A stretch of DNA of 64,000 nt, from assembly GCF_900019265.1 (NCBI RefSeq), contig NZ_CYGX02000017.1, positions 1-64,000 of the forward strand, given 5' to 3'. Both the position numbers and the translations under genes were made by a program. Every line of letters begins with the position of its first letter. Position 1 is the first letter of the stretch. This DNA is from Paraburkholderia ribeironis. GTDB taxonomy: Bacteria; Pseudomonadota; Gammaproteobacteria; Burkholderiales; Burkholderiaceae. The notes under the pieces are model-generated. The model ran no database searches. It was not told the DNA's origin and saw nothing but the letters and a program-made list of their open reading frames with translations. Positions 8,165 to 16,091 of the stretch are shown piece after piece.

Positions 8165-10186
8165 TCACGCGTCTACCGCGTCCTCCTCCGCCTCATCGGT
8201 GCCACTATCGGCGTCGACCTCGTCACCGGGTTCTTCGTCTTCACCGTCGTCATAAGCGTAGATTCGATGTTCCGGCACCTCGCGGTTACGCAGCACTTCG
8301 GGCAGCCAACCCGACTCCGACAGCCGAAGCTGCGCAGCCGCTGCAGCGCCGCCCTTCTTCATGCCGCGTAGCTCCGCTGCAGCTTCCGGTGACACGGCAT
8401 CGCTGATCACCTCTTCGATGCGCGCCTTCGGTACGTGATCGAAGTAGCTGGCACGCGTAGGCTTCCAGTAATACGCCATGTCCGTTTCCTGCACATTTGT
8501 AACCTCGTTGATGGCGTGGGCACTGTCCGTCCCGCTGATACCGTCGAGCGTCGCCGCTACGCAGAATGCAAACAGCCGGGAGATGACGTCCGCCTCCTGC
8601 TGCAGCAGCCACGACAGTAACCCATCGCGACGCTTCGGCAGCACCCCCGCCCATTTCGCACGTTCGCCCTCAAGCATCTTCCAGGCGACGCTCTCTGCCA
8701 TGTCGTCAGCGTTCGACACCAGCGCATCTCGTGACGTGTGCACGTCGATCCGGATCGCGTGCTCCGCAAATTGTCGCGAATAGACTTCCCCGAACACGAC
8801 TGGAACCATGCGAGTCATCAGCGCAGCCATCGCCAAGCTGGGCCGCGTCATCAGTTCCGCCTGCACCGCAGCCGTCCGGTGCGCCGTGAGCCGTTTGCAC
8901 AGCTTTTCGCCGTGCAGCGGCTTTGGCTTCGCCGCCGCACTACGGCTCGCCGATGCGCCATCGGTCCGCGAGCCACCGTCGGACTGCCTTCTCGCATCGT
9001 CGTGGCGCACAAGTCCGCGCTCGACGCATACCTGCCCCTCCTCATCAAGATAGACGAGAACGCCCGCGCGCTTCATGTCGTCCGCATCGAACGCTTCGAA
9101 CCGCACCGCGTATTGGTCCACGGCGTATGAGGCCGCTGTCACTGCCGCGTCAAGCCGGTCATACCGGTCTTCGTCTTGTTCACGGTCCTCATCGTAGTAC
9201 GCGTCAAGTTCGGCTTGCGCCGTGTCGCGCACGCTCACCAGCGCGTCAAGCTCCGCTTGCTCCTCCGTGGTCGGCTTGCGCATGGTCGAGTGCACCCGGC
9301 CATACTGCATGATCTCCATCATGTCGCCTCGCGTCCTCGTTTCTACGAATTGCCAGCCCTCTTTCGCAATGGTCTGGGATAGCTCGACGAGCCGATCCGT
9401 CGCGAGCCGATGCAGCATTTCAGAATCCTCGATATAGCCTGCATTCTGGTCGTCACTGAACAGATCTCGTCGAACGTGGCCGCCCGCCGCCTCATAGGTG
9501 TCCAGTCCGACGAACTTCGCCAGGGCGCTCTCGCGCGCGTCGATTTCCGCTTTCGTGAGCGCAGCGCGCAACTCTGACGGCCGGCGCTGCCAGGCGTTGG
9601 CTGCCTCGTTCCACACGCGTTCCTGCGTCGCGTGATCGTCGGCGAGCGCCAACGCTTTGGCCTGCTCGTAATCGAGCCTGTCATCTCGCAGCATCTCCAG
9701 CAGAACGGGCGATAGGTTGGCAATCTTGAGCGCACGCCGCACGACCATCTCGGACACTTTAAAAACGGCTGCCACGTGGGTCACGCTTTTACCCTCATCG
9801 ACCAGCAGGCGGAAAGCGACCGCTTCATCTGCGACGTGCATGTCTTCTCTTTCCCTGTTCTCGGTCAGCGATGCGGCAACGGCTTCGCCTTCACTAACAA
9901 CTAGCACAGGCACCTGGTAATCCTTCGTAATTCGGCCCTGGGAAAACAGCAGATCGAGCGCCGCGAGCCGCCGCTGCCCGGCGCAAACGCCGAGCTTCGG
10001 CATTTTCCCGCGCCCTTTGATCTCATGCACAACGAGATTCTGCATGAGGCCATTTTCCGCGATGGTTTCGCTCAGGCCTTCGATGCCGGTTGGCGCTTTC
10101 TTGCGTACGTTCAGCGGCGATCGGCAAAGTCGGCTGTATGAAACGTACTCGATGCTGCTGGATACGCTGAGGTTGATTGTTGTCAT
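8165..10186 (-). CDS. Large ParB/RepB/Spo0J-fold protein
   Basis: About 673 residues from the preferred ATG at 10186, which has CCGGAG eight bases upstream. A frame-compatible ATG 30 bases earlier lacks such a site. The N-terminal 200 residues hold the ParB nuclease-like domain: RKKAPTGIEGLSETIAENGL, the CAGQRR box and TENREREDM. A helix-turn-helix follows (VTHVAAVFKVSEMVVRRALK). The remaining 450 residues are acidic and helical and do not match a segregation protein. Proteins of this size on plasmids are usually regulators or accessory ParB homologues, distinct from the parB at 17.3 kb. It diverges from klcA and shares with it a duplicated leader. Confidence 0.8.
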   Translation of the reverse strand: MTTINLSVSSSIEYVSYSRLCRSPLNVRKKAPTGIEGLSETIAENGLMQNLVVHEIKGRGKMPKLGVCAGQRRLAALDLLFSQGRITKDYQVPVLVVSEGEAVAASLTENREREDMHVADEAVAFRLLVDEGKSVTHVAAVFKVSEMVVRRALKIANLSPVLLEMLRDDRLDYEQAKALALADDHATQERVWNEAANAWQRRPSELRAALTKAEIDARESALAKFVGLDTYEAAGGHVRRDLFSDDQNAGYIEDSEMLHRLATDRLVELSQTIAKEGWQFVETRTRGDMMEIMQYGRVHSTMRKPTTEEQAELDALVSVRDTAQAELDAYYDEDREQDEDRYDRLDAAVTAASYAVDQYAVRFEAFDADDMKRAGVLVYLDEEGQVCVERGLVRHDDARRQSDGGSRTDGASASRSAAAKPKPLHGEKLCKRLTAHRTAAVQAELMTRPSLAMAALMTRMVPVVFGEVYSRQFAEHAIRIDVHTSRDALVSNADDMAESVAWKMLEGERAKWAGVLPKRRDGLLSWLLQQEADVISRLFAFCVAATLDGISGTDSAHAINEVTNVQETDMAYYWKPTRASYFDHVPKARIEEVISDAVSPEAAAELRGMKKGGAAAAAQLRLSESGWLPEVLRNREVPEHRIYAYDDGEDEEPGDEVDADSGTDEAEEDAVDA

Positions 10187-10405
10187 CAGATTGCTCCGGT
10201 TCGGCCATCGCTTCATTGCGAGGCACAGGTTAATTTTAGAGGACTTTTAGTCCTAATATGAATGGATTAATATTTAATATCGCCATATCGATTCAGTATA
10301 CATTTTGAATCAATAAAGACGAATTATTCTTTGATATAAAGGGCTATTAGTCCTAAACTAAAGTCGTGCCTCGCAATGAAGCGATGGCCGAACCGGAGTT
10401 TTCCG
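10187..10405. promoter_or_regulatory. Divergent promoter region with a 33-bp inverted leader duplication
   Basis: A 33-bp sequence beginning GTGCCTCGCAATGAAGCG and ending CCGGAG occurs at 10366-10398 on the plus strand and, as an exact reverse complement, at 10194-10226. Each copy ends in the ribosome site of the gene it precedes (klcA to the right, the ParB-like gene to the left) and contains an in-frame ATG ten codons before the likely start. Between them is AT-rich DNA with TTAGTCCTAA at 10247-10256 and again at 10347-10356. The first copy sits in the near-palindrome AGGAC-TTTTA-GTCCT. Confidence 0.7.
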
Positions 10406-10822
10406 ATGACCACTGAAATCCAAAACCGTATTACTTCCTCAATCATCCCCGATGAACTGCGCCTCAACGTGCTGCCGCGCTATCTCGGTCGCCACTACCT
10501 CACCGGCGAAGGGATGGTGTACGACTGGGCCGCGCGCCTGTGCAGCAGCTACGACGGTGGCTCGTGGCATTACTTCACGCTGTCCAACGGTGGCTTCTAC
10601 ATGGGTCCGGCCAACATGGGCCGTGTACATGTGCGCTGGCATCTGAACGGCTACAACGACATGATGGGCGCGGATGCCTTCGGCATCACCGTGACGCTCT
10701 TCGCTCTGTGCCACCTCGCGGAAAAGACGCAGGACGACGCCATCATCGAACGTTTCCACCAGCTGCGTGAGTTCGCCGCGCAACACGTAGAAGCCGCCAA
10801 CATCCTGCGCGCCATCGACTAA
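10406..10822 (+). CDS. klcA: Antirestriction protein, ArdB/KlcA family
   Basis: A 138-residue protein that matches ArdB/KlcA along its length: VLPRYLGRHYLTGEGMVYDW, then the family core GGSWHYFTLSNGGFYM, then GADAFGITVTLFALCHLA and a helical C-terminus. These proteins block type I restriction of incoming plasmid DNA in vivo and are normally expressed early after conjugation. The ATG at 10406 is preferred (CCGGAG upstream) over one 30 bases earlier that lies in the duplicated leader. A GC-rich hairpin and the DUF932 gene follow. Confidence 0.9.
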   Translation: MTTEIQNRITSSIIPDELRLNVLPRYLGRHYLTGEGMVYDWAARLCSSYDGGSWHYFTLSNGGFYMGPANMGRVHVRWHLNGYNDMMGADAFGITVTLFALCHLAEKTQDDAIIERFHQLREFAAQHVEAANILRAID

Positions 10823-10823
10823 C

Positions 10824-10852
10824 TGACCGGCCCCGGCCTGCCGGCCGGGTCT
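10824..10852 (+). terminator. GC-rich hairpin after klcA
   Basis: An inverted repeat built around GGCCCCGGCC-TG-CCGGCCGGG lies between klcA and the next gene. It has no T-run, so it is more likely an attenuator or mRNA-stabilising stem than a full terminator. Comparable stems follow the next two genes. Confidence 0.4.
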
Positions 10853-10873
10853 GCTCCTTCATTGGGGAACAGC

Positions 10874-11701
10874 ATGAACACTCTTGCAAGCCGCTTTGCC
10901 AGCAACGCCGTTGTCCTTCGCTCGGACAATCCGCTGACGAACAACGAAATCGCGGAAGTTGCGCCGTCCATCCTTGCGCAATCTGCGCACGAAAGCCGCT
11001 CGGCGCGATACAGCTATATCCCGACTGTTGATGTGCTCAACGCCCTGCGCAAGGAAGGTTTCCAGCCCTTCATGGTCTGCCAGACCCGCGTGCGCAATGA
11101 GGGCATGCGTGACTACACGAAGCATATGCTCCGTCTGCGCCATGCCGACCAGATCACTGGTAGTGAGGCCAATGAGGTCATCCTCCTCAATAGCCACAAT
11201 GGCGCGTCGAGCTACCAGATGATCGCCGGAATGTTCCGCTGGGCGTGCCAGAACGGCATCGTGTGCGGCAACGTGCTGAACGATATCCGCGTCCCGCATA
11301 AGGGCAACGTGATCGGTGAAGTGATCGAAGGCGCGTTCAAGGTGCTGAAGAGCTTCGAAGCAACGACAGAGCAGCGGGAAGGCATGGCGGCAACCGTGCT
11401 CGATGAGGGCGAACAGGTTGCCTTTGCCCGCGCAGCGCTCACGTTGCGCTACGAGGAGGACAGGCCTGCACCGGTTACGGAACGCCAGGTTCTCGCGCCC
11501 CGCCGGGTGGAAGATCGCGCGCCCGATCTCTGGACCACTTTCAACCGTGTCCAGGAAAACATGATTCGTGGCGGGCTGCAGGGTCGCAATGCGAGCGGCC
11601 GGACGACCACGACCCGTGCCGTTGCAGGTATCGACCAGAACATCCGCCTGAATCGGGCCCTGTGGGTGCTGGCTGACGAACTGCGCCGCCTGCGCGGCTA
11701 A
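10874..11701 (+). CDS. DUF932 family protein
   Basis: A 275-residue protein with the DUF932 layout: YIPTVDVLNALRKEGFQPFM near residue 50, then RNEGMRDYTKHMLRLR, EVILLNSHNGASSYQ and MFRWACQNGIVCG. DUF932 proteins are frequent on large conjugative plasmids and phages, often beside antirestriction genes. Their biochemical function is not established to my knowledge. The ATG at 10874 has GGGGA upstream. It is the second gene in a klcA-DUF932-unknown series separated by hairpins. Confidence 0.85.
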   Translation: MNTLASRFASNAVVLRSDNPLTNNEIAEVAPSILAQSAHESRSARYSYIPTVDVLNALRKEGFQPFMVCQTRVRNEGMRDYTKHMLRLRHADQITGSEANEVILLNSHNGASSYQMIAGMFRWACQNGIVCGNVLNDIRVPHKGNVIGEVIEGAFKVLKSFEATTEQREGMAATVLDEGEQVAFARAALTLRYEEDRPAPVTERQVLAPRRVEDRAPDLWTTFNRVQENMIRGGLQGRNASGRTTTTRAVAGIDQNIRLNRALWVLADELRRLRG

Positions 11702-11707
11702 CCGGAT

Positions 11708-11731
11708 CGCCCCGACCTTGCGGTCGGGGCG
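11708..11731 (+). terminator. Perfect 10-bp hairpin after the DUF932 gene
   Basis: CGCCCCGACC-TTGC-GGTCGGGGCG begins seven bases after the stop codon. There is no U-tract, so partial termination or 3'-end protection is more likely than full termination. Confidence 0.5.
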
Positions 11732-11752
11732 TGTCCAGAAGGGGGAATTCAC

Positions 11753-12061
11753 ATGGATCCGCTCAATACCCGTCCTACGTGGCTGGCCGCCCTGCTGCCA
11801 CTCTTGGCTGTATGGCAGTACGGAGACCGGAGCATAGTTCGTGGCGAACTGTACCGCATGGCCCTGTCGGCTGACGCGGCGGCACAATCCGCTGACGCAC
11901 TCCAACGCATTGCCCGCATGCTCAACCGCGATGGCAATCCGGTAGAGATGCACTGCAAGGAGTTGCGCGCCATCGCCCTCGCCGCGCTAGCTGGCTTCGA
12001 ACGCGTACCGCCTTGTGCGCCCGTTGCAATGCTCATGGAGCACAACGGAAGTCTGCATTAA
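11753..12061 (+). CDS. Small hypothetical protein
   Basis: A 102-residue protein with a hydrophobic N-terminal stretch (TWLAALLPLLAVW) and a helical remainder that includes SADALQRIARMLNRDGNPVE. AGAAGGGGGAA precedes the ATG. It is the third gene of the klcA series and is again followed by a hairpin. No domain was recognised. Confidence 0.55.
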   Translation: MDPLNTRPTWLAALLPLLAVWQYGDRSIVRGELYRMALSADAAAQSADALQRIARMLNRDGNPVEMHCKELRAIALAALAGFERVPPCAPVAMLMEHNGSLH

Positions 12062-12087
12062 ATTCGTCATCCTGATTAATCGTTAAT

Positions 12088-12110
12088 GCCCGCGTGGAGG
12101 TCACGCGGGC
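12088..12110 (+). terminator. Perfect 9-bp hairpin after the third gene of the klcA series
   Basis: GCCCGCGTG-GAGGT-CACGCGGGC lies 27 bases after the stop at 12061. It lacks a clear T-run. Confidence 0.45.
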
Positions 12111-12295
12111 CTGTGAGGTACTCGTCACTGACGTTTTGTCATTGTCGAAATCGAGCGGGACTGCCGCGCCCCGCCGCCCCTCCCCCTGCAAGCTAGGACG
12201 CTGGATAATCACGGGAGCATCGCGCGCGCCGCGCGCCCGGATCGAGGCGCACGGGGTCCCCCATGGCCGCATCGCCGGACATGGGGAGAGCGCCG

Positions 12296-12549
12296 GCGCG
12301 CCGCGTCAGCGGCGGGACGATCCGGTACGGGCAGACCACCGGCCCGGGGTCGTCAAGCGCCCGCAGGGCGCGTGAATCCCCCGCGGCGTGAGCCGTGGGG
12401 GCTGGATAATTACGGAAGCACAGCGCGCCGCGTCAGCGGCACGACGATCCGGTACGGCCCGGGCCGGGCACCGGCCTGGGCCGTCAAGCGTCCGGAGGGC
12501 GCCTGTATCCCCCGCGGCGTAAGCCGTGGGGACTGGATCTTCACGAAAC
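12296..12549 (+). repeat. Two tandem 127-bp repeats with conserved RNA-like hairpins
   Basis: Unit 1 (12296-12422) and unit 2 (12423-12549) share GCGCGCCGCGTCAGCGGC, GACGATCCGGTACGG, GTCAAGCG and the ending CTGGATNNTYACG. Each carries a GC hairpin of six pairs (12357-12371; 12488-12502, where a C-G pair is replaced by U-G). Each also has a second hairpin of 9-10 pairs closed by a GUGA or GUAA tetraloop (12378-12401; 12509-12531). A lone copy of the CTGGATAATCACG ending sits at about 12200. No protein frame explains the conservation. Confidence 0.75.
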
Positions 12550-12579
12550 ACATGGAAAAATAAACGGTTTGAGGTAAGG

Positions 12580-12870
12580 ATGAGCTATCACATCGAAATC
12601 CGGGCCACCTGCCTGAGATCGGCGGAGGACGGCTGGGAGCAGCCGAGCGGAGCCGAGATTCAGGAGGTTATCCGCCGCACCGGCTTGCCGGGACGCGCGG
12701 TTGCGCGCTATCTCGGCTTGTCGGAATATGGCGGTCGGCAGGTGCGCCGCTGGATCAGCGAAGACGCCGCAATCCCTTACTCGGCCTGGGCCTTGTTATG
12801 CGACCGAGCCGGCCTTGGGTGTATCTGGCGCCCAGCAGCAGACCAAGCCGGGCCGGATTCACTCCCCTAA
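12580..12870 (+). CDS. Small helix-turn-helix regulator
   Basis: A 96-residue protein starting at the ATG with GAGGTAAGG just upstream. Residues 25-85 form a DNA-binding domain: IQEVIRRTGLPGRAVARYLG, then GRQVRRWISEDAAIPYSAW and ALLCDRAGLGCIW. This matches a small XRE-like family common in Burkholderia plasmids and islands. Its target is unknown. It follows the tandem repeats directly, so self-control through them is possible but untested. Confidence 0.7.
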   Translation: MSYHIEIRATCLRSAEDGWEQPSGAEIQEVIRRTGLPGRAVARYLGLSEYGGRQVRRWISEDAAIPYSAWALLCDRAGLGCIWRPAADQAGPDSLP

Positions 12871-13056
12871 CGGTGCGCCTTGTGCCCGCACCGACTCGAG
12901 GGAACGTTTTATAAATACAGTTGGCGATCTTGAACCGGAAAACTGGCAGGTGATGCCCGAGCTCGTAAACACCCGCCGCGCAGTCGCGCGGACTGCAAGG
13001 ACTCCCCTGATATTGGGGAGTGACGAGATGCAGGAGCTGGAAGCTCGGCGACGAAA

Positions 13057-13344
13057 TTGGCTCTCCTCACACGGCCGCGGCACCCTGCTAATACTAGAAC
13101 ATCGTTGCATTCAGCCCGAGACGCGTCGAAAGACAACGTCGTCAATGATGCCCGGCTCGACGAGTATGGCTATTGTGACGACTACATGTTGGCCGTCGAT
13201 CGGCGGCAGTTTCCCGATGTGCCGGGCCAGTCCGAAGGATTCGGCTTCCGGACCGCCTACGACATCGTGTGCATAGCACTCGATGAGTGGAAAGCCGGTC
13301 CTGTGATGCCATTCAATCAGGTCTCCCACGCGCCCGACCTATAA
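13057..13344 (+). CDS. Possible small hypothetical gene
   Basis: The last 65 residues have coding-like composition (LDEYGYCDDYMLAVDRRQF, then GFGFRTAYDIVCIALDEW) and high GC at third positions. The only available start is a TTG with poor context. The first 30 residues look non-coding, so the true start is uncertain. No family was recognised. The flanking stretches 12871-13056 and 13345-13615 hold nothing else convincing. Confidence 0.35.
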   Translation: MALLTRPRHPANTRTSLHSARDASKDNVVNDARLDEYGYCDDYMLAVDRRQFPDVPGQSEGFGFRTAYDIVCIALDEWKAGPVMPFNQVSHAPDL

Positions 13345-13615
13345 CTCGGCATTACGGACGAATTGTTGTGCATTGTGAATGCCAATCATGAAACGACATC
13401 GAACGGCGGTTCGATACGCTCGCTACCGATCAGCCGGTGGGTCTCCAAATCAAAAAGTAAAGCGAGGAGGTGCATCCTCGACGCGACCATCTTCGGCGGC
13501 AGCACGAGACGCATGGTGGTGAAACGGTCTCGATTAACTCAATGACCGTGCATGCGAGCTAGGGGAGATGCTTGAGCAGGTCTGCGAGGTGCGGAGCCGA
13601 GTGCTCGCGGATCGT

Positions 13616-15010
13616 TTAAGCCTTGGTGGTGGCTTTCGCTTTGGTACGCAGAAACACGAACGAGTGGAGCGCAAAGGATAGGTCCTTATGCGCCAACACT
13701 TCCGACTCATGAATCGTCAACGGGTTGAGCTTCACCCGCTTGATGGCCAGCTTACCGGCCGCGGAGGCGATAAAGGCACGCATGAAGTCCTTTTGCGCCT
13801 TACCGTCCGCCTTGTGATACGCCTCACGACCGAGGTCGGCGTTCTCGACGGTCTGTGTTTTGCTGCGCTCCTCTGCCGCTGCGGTGCTGGCGGCGACGGC
13901 CGCTATCGCCAGTTGCTTCGCGCCGGACTCCGCCCTCTCCTGCTCCTGCTGCTGTTGCTGTACCGTTAGCATTTTGCGGTCAGCGTCTGATAGCTTGTAG
14001 CCATCGGTGATAGCTTTTAGCAGGTAGGCGCCTGGACTCTTCTTGACTTGGCCGGAGTCGACCTTGGCTCGCGTGTATTCGATTGCCTGGAGAATACGCT
14101 CATCGGACCACACAGCGCGGTTTTGCGAGATGGTGTTGAACTGCTTTTCGGTGAAGCCGAATTCGTTCTTCAGCGTCGTGTATATCTCTTGCGCGCCAAG
14201 CAGGCTAGCTCGAATAGCTCCAGCGGTTTCTTTGCGCGTCAACCTGAAACGAATCCGGTCAATCTTTTTCGACTTCGGGCTCACGGTGCGAGTCTCGTAG
14301 CTAAGGTCGATGTCGGAGACTGCGTTAATCTGCTTAACCGCCTTGTCGAGGTTGTCGCGTTTGAAGTACTTGAATTCGGTTGCAGTCGACGCAGCCTTCC
14401 CAGGCCAGCCACGTACCACATCGACTTCGATCCACTCGGTTATGCCTTCTGCCACGTAACCGATGACGTGGTCGTAAATGGCTCGAGCATAGGTAAGCGT
14501 GAAGGCAGAGGTGATTCGCAGGCTCAGCCAGTGCGACTTCACCGGATCCTTAATGTGCGGAATGAGCGGCTCAGGAACCGCAAAAGTGATACGCCCTTTG
14601 TCGATACCGACGATACCGATGAGCTGTACGGACACCCACTTTTCGTCCTCCGCGGACGTGCTGCCAAGGGGCGAGGCCGAAACCTGAATCAAGGCTTTTT
14701 GAGCCTCGGACACGACTGTTCGCAGATGCTTGTAGTTGTAGCTGTCATAACGCATGAGCCATCGGAAGTAGCTCAGCTCGACGTCATAGATCTTCGGGGT
14801 AGTCGGCTCTTGCGCCACGATGAAGTGCGCTGCGTCCAGGAGTCGCCTGGCCGTAATACCCACATCGGTGATGTCTATAAAAACGTTGTTACGCTGATAG
14901 CCAATCTCTTTCGTCGATTCGTTGATCGGTGTATCGGTGGTGAGCATCTCCTCGAACAGCTCGAACGACAGCTGGCGCGAGGTTGCGCGTGTCGTAATGT
15001 TGTTTGCCAT
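13616..15010 (-). CDS. Plasmid replication initiator, Rep_3 superfamily
   Basis: A 464-residue protein. Residues 20-280 show the two winged-helix layout of Rep_3 initiators: INESTKEIGYQRNNVFIDIT, then AEDEKWVSVQLIGIVGIDKG, FTLTYARAIYDHVIGYV and KSKKIDRIRFRLTRKE. A Gln-rich coiled-coil and a basic tail follow. Such proteins bind iterons and open the origin. It is read away from a 1.1-kb interval full of iterons and is divergent from parA. A good ribosome site (AGGAT) precedes the ATG. This is the main evidence that the window is replicon DNA. Confidence 0.85.
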   Translation of the reverse strand: MANNITTRATSRQLSFELFEEMLTTDTPINESTKEIGYQRNNVFIDITDVGITARRLLDAAHFIVAQEPTTPKIYDVELSYFRWLMRYDSYNYKHLRTVVSEAQKALIQVSASPLGSTSAEDEKWVSVQLIGIVGIDKGRITFAVPEPLIPHIKDPVKSHWLSLRITSAFTLTYARAIYDHVIGYVAEGITEWIEVDVVRGWPGKAASTATEFKYFKRDNLDKAVKQINAVSDIDLSYETRTVSPKSKKIDRIRFRLTRKETAGAIRASLLGAQEIYTTLKNEFGFTEKQFNTISQNRAVWSDERILQAIEYTRAKVDSGQVKKSPGAYLLKAITDGYKLSDADRKMLTVQQQQQEQERAESGAKQLAIAAVAASTAAAEERSKTQTVENADLGREAYHKADGKAQKDFMRAFIASAAGKLAIKRVKLNPLTIHESEVLAHKDLSFALHSFVFLRTKAKATTKA

Positions 15011-15072
15011 CGAGGATCCTGCCCCTAGTTGCCGGTCGCGGAGACTCTATCACGTGTAGGTGAGATGTCAAA

Positions 15073-15902
15073 ACAAAAAGACTCACCATGAAATGGGGCA
15101 TTTCAACAATTCTAATCACCCACCATTGGGACGTGTGTGTTCAACAAATCTACTTACCTTCTTCCTTTTTTGGGGTCGAGCGTCGCGATGAACGGTGGTA
15201 TGTTTTTCAAAGTCTTTTAAAAGCGAAAACCAACCAACTAACAACAGAGAAACCGCGATCCCTGTAAAAACAATGGGTTATTCCCTTGAGGGTGAGCAGT
15301 TTTGTGCTAGAGGTGAGGACTTTTGTGGGCAGAAGGTGAGTAGAAATCCTTGACTAGCGTGAGAGGTTTACCAGCGTCAGGTGAGTGATTCTGTAGGCGC
15401 GAAGTGACGGTGAGAATTTTTGTTGAATATCGCTTCCCATCGCGGGGACCTCTACCTGGCGGGGTTTGCCGGCCAAAAATAGCTTGAAATGGGTGAGTGG
15501 TTTTGTTGAAGGATGGTGAGTGCTTTTGTGGCACCACGCAGTTGGCGTGCTCGATTTATCAGCATGAACAGCACCAAGGTCCACCGGACGGCCGTTTGCG
15601 GGCAGCGCATCTGTGGATAACACAATAACCGGTTGATGATGGTGAGTATTTTTGTAGGCAAGTGCAGTTGTCCTTGCAGTGAAAACCAGCATGACGCTTG
15701 CGTTGACTCCGGCCGGGGATCGATGAACTCTCTGGGGCAAAAACATGCCCCGCATTTCGCGGCAATGCGATGTGCCCGCAACGCGATGGTGAGAGGAATT
15801 GTTGAAAGAAGCATGACGGGCACGTCAACTGGCAGATTTCAACAATTCTTCTCACCCACCTTCACAACCCTACTTCAACGTATTTCAACAATTTCTCTCA
15901 CC
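15073..15902. repeat. Iteron array of the replication origin
   Basis: A 15-bp motif close to GGTGAGTNNTTTTGT recurs at least 13 times. Plus-strand copies: 15291, 15312, 15335 (degenerate), 15380, 15409, 15492, 15515, 15641 and 15788. Minus-strand copies: 15073-15087, 15106-15120, 15144-15158, 15842-15856 and 15888-15902. They lie between the initiator and parA genes and surround a DnaA box. Initiator-binding iterons beside a Rep_3 gene define an iteron-type oriV. The cluster nearest the rep gene may also serve as its operator. Confidence 0.85.
15612..15620 (-). promoter_or_regulatory. DnaA box within the origin
   Basis: TGTGGATAA is the reverse complement of TTATCCACA, an exact match to the consensus DnaA box. 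It lies inside the iteron array. Confidence 0.8.
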
Positions 15903-16091
15903 ATGAAGTTTCGGAATGCGTTCGCACGAGCAGCCAGTTCTGGCTCTTCTGTCGTGCCGTTCGATCTTTTTTCGTTGTTTTTCAGTGGATTAGGGGGGGA
16001 ATTTAAGAAACTAGCTTATGCGACAGCGATTTTTTTAAAGTTTTCGAGTATTCTACGCTTCGTCACGATTTCCGGTGAAAGTGTAAAAACC

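Noticed and set aside
10859..11953. 364-codon minus-strand frame opposite the DUF932 gene
   Set aside because: The plus-strand DUF932 protein has clear family motifs and a ribosome site. The minus frame is a high-GC shadow.
15633..16091. In-frame extension upstream of parA that would give a 554-residue protein
   Set aside because: The extension runs through iterons and the family length is about 400 residues. The ATG at 16092 fits ParA homologues.
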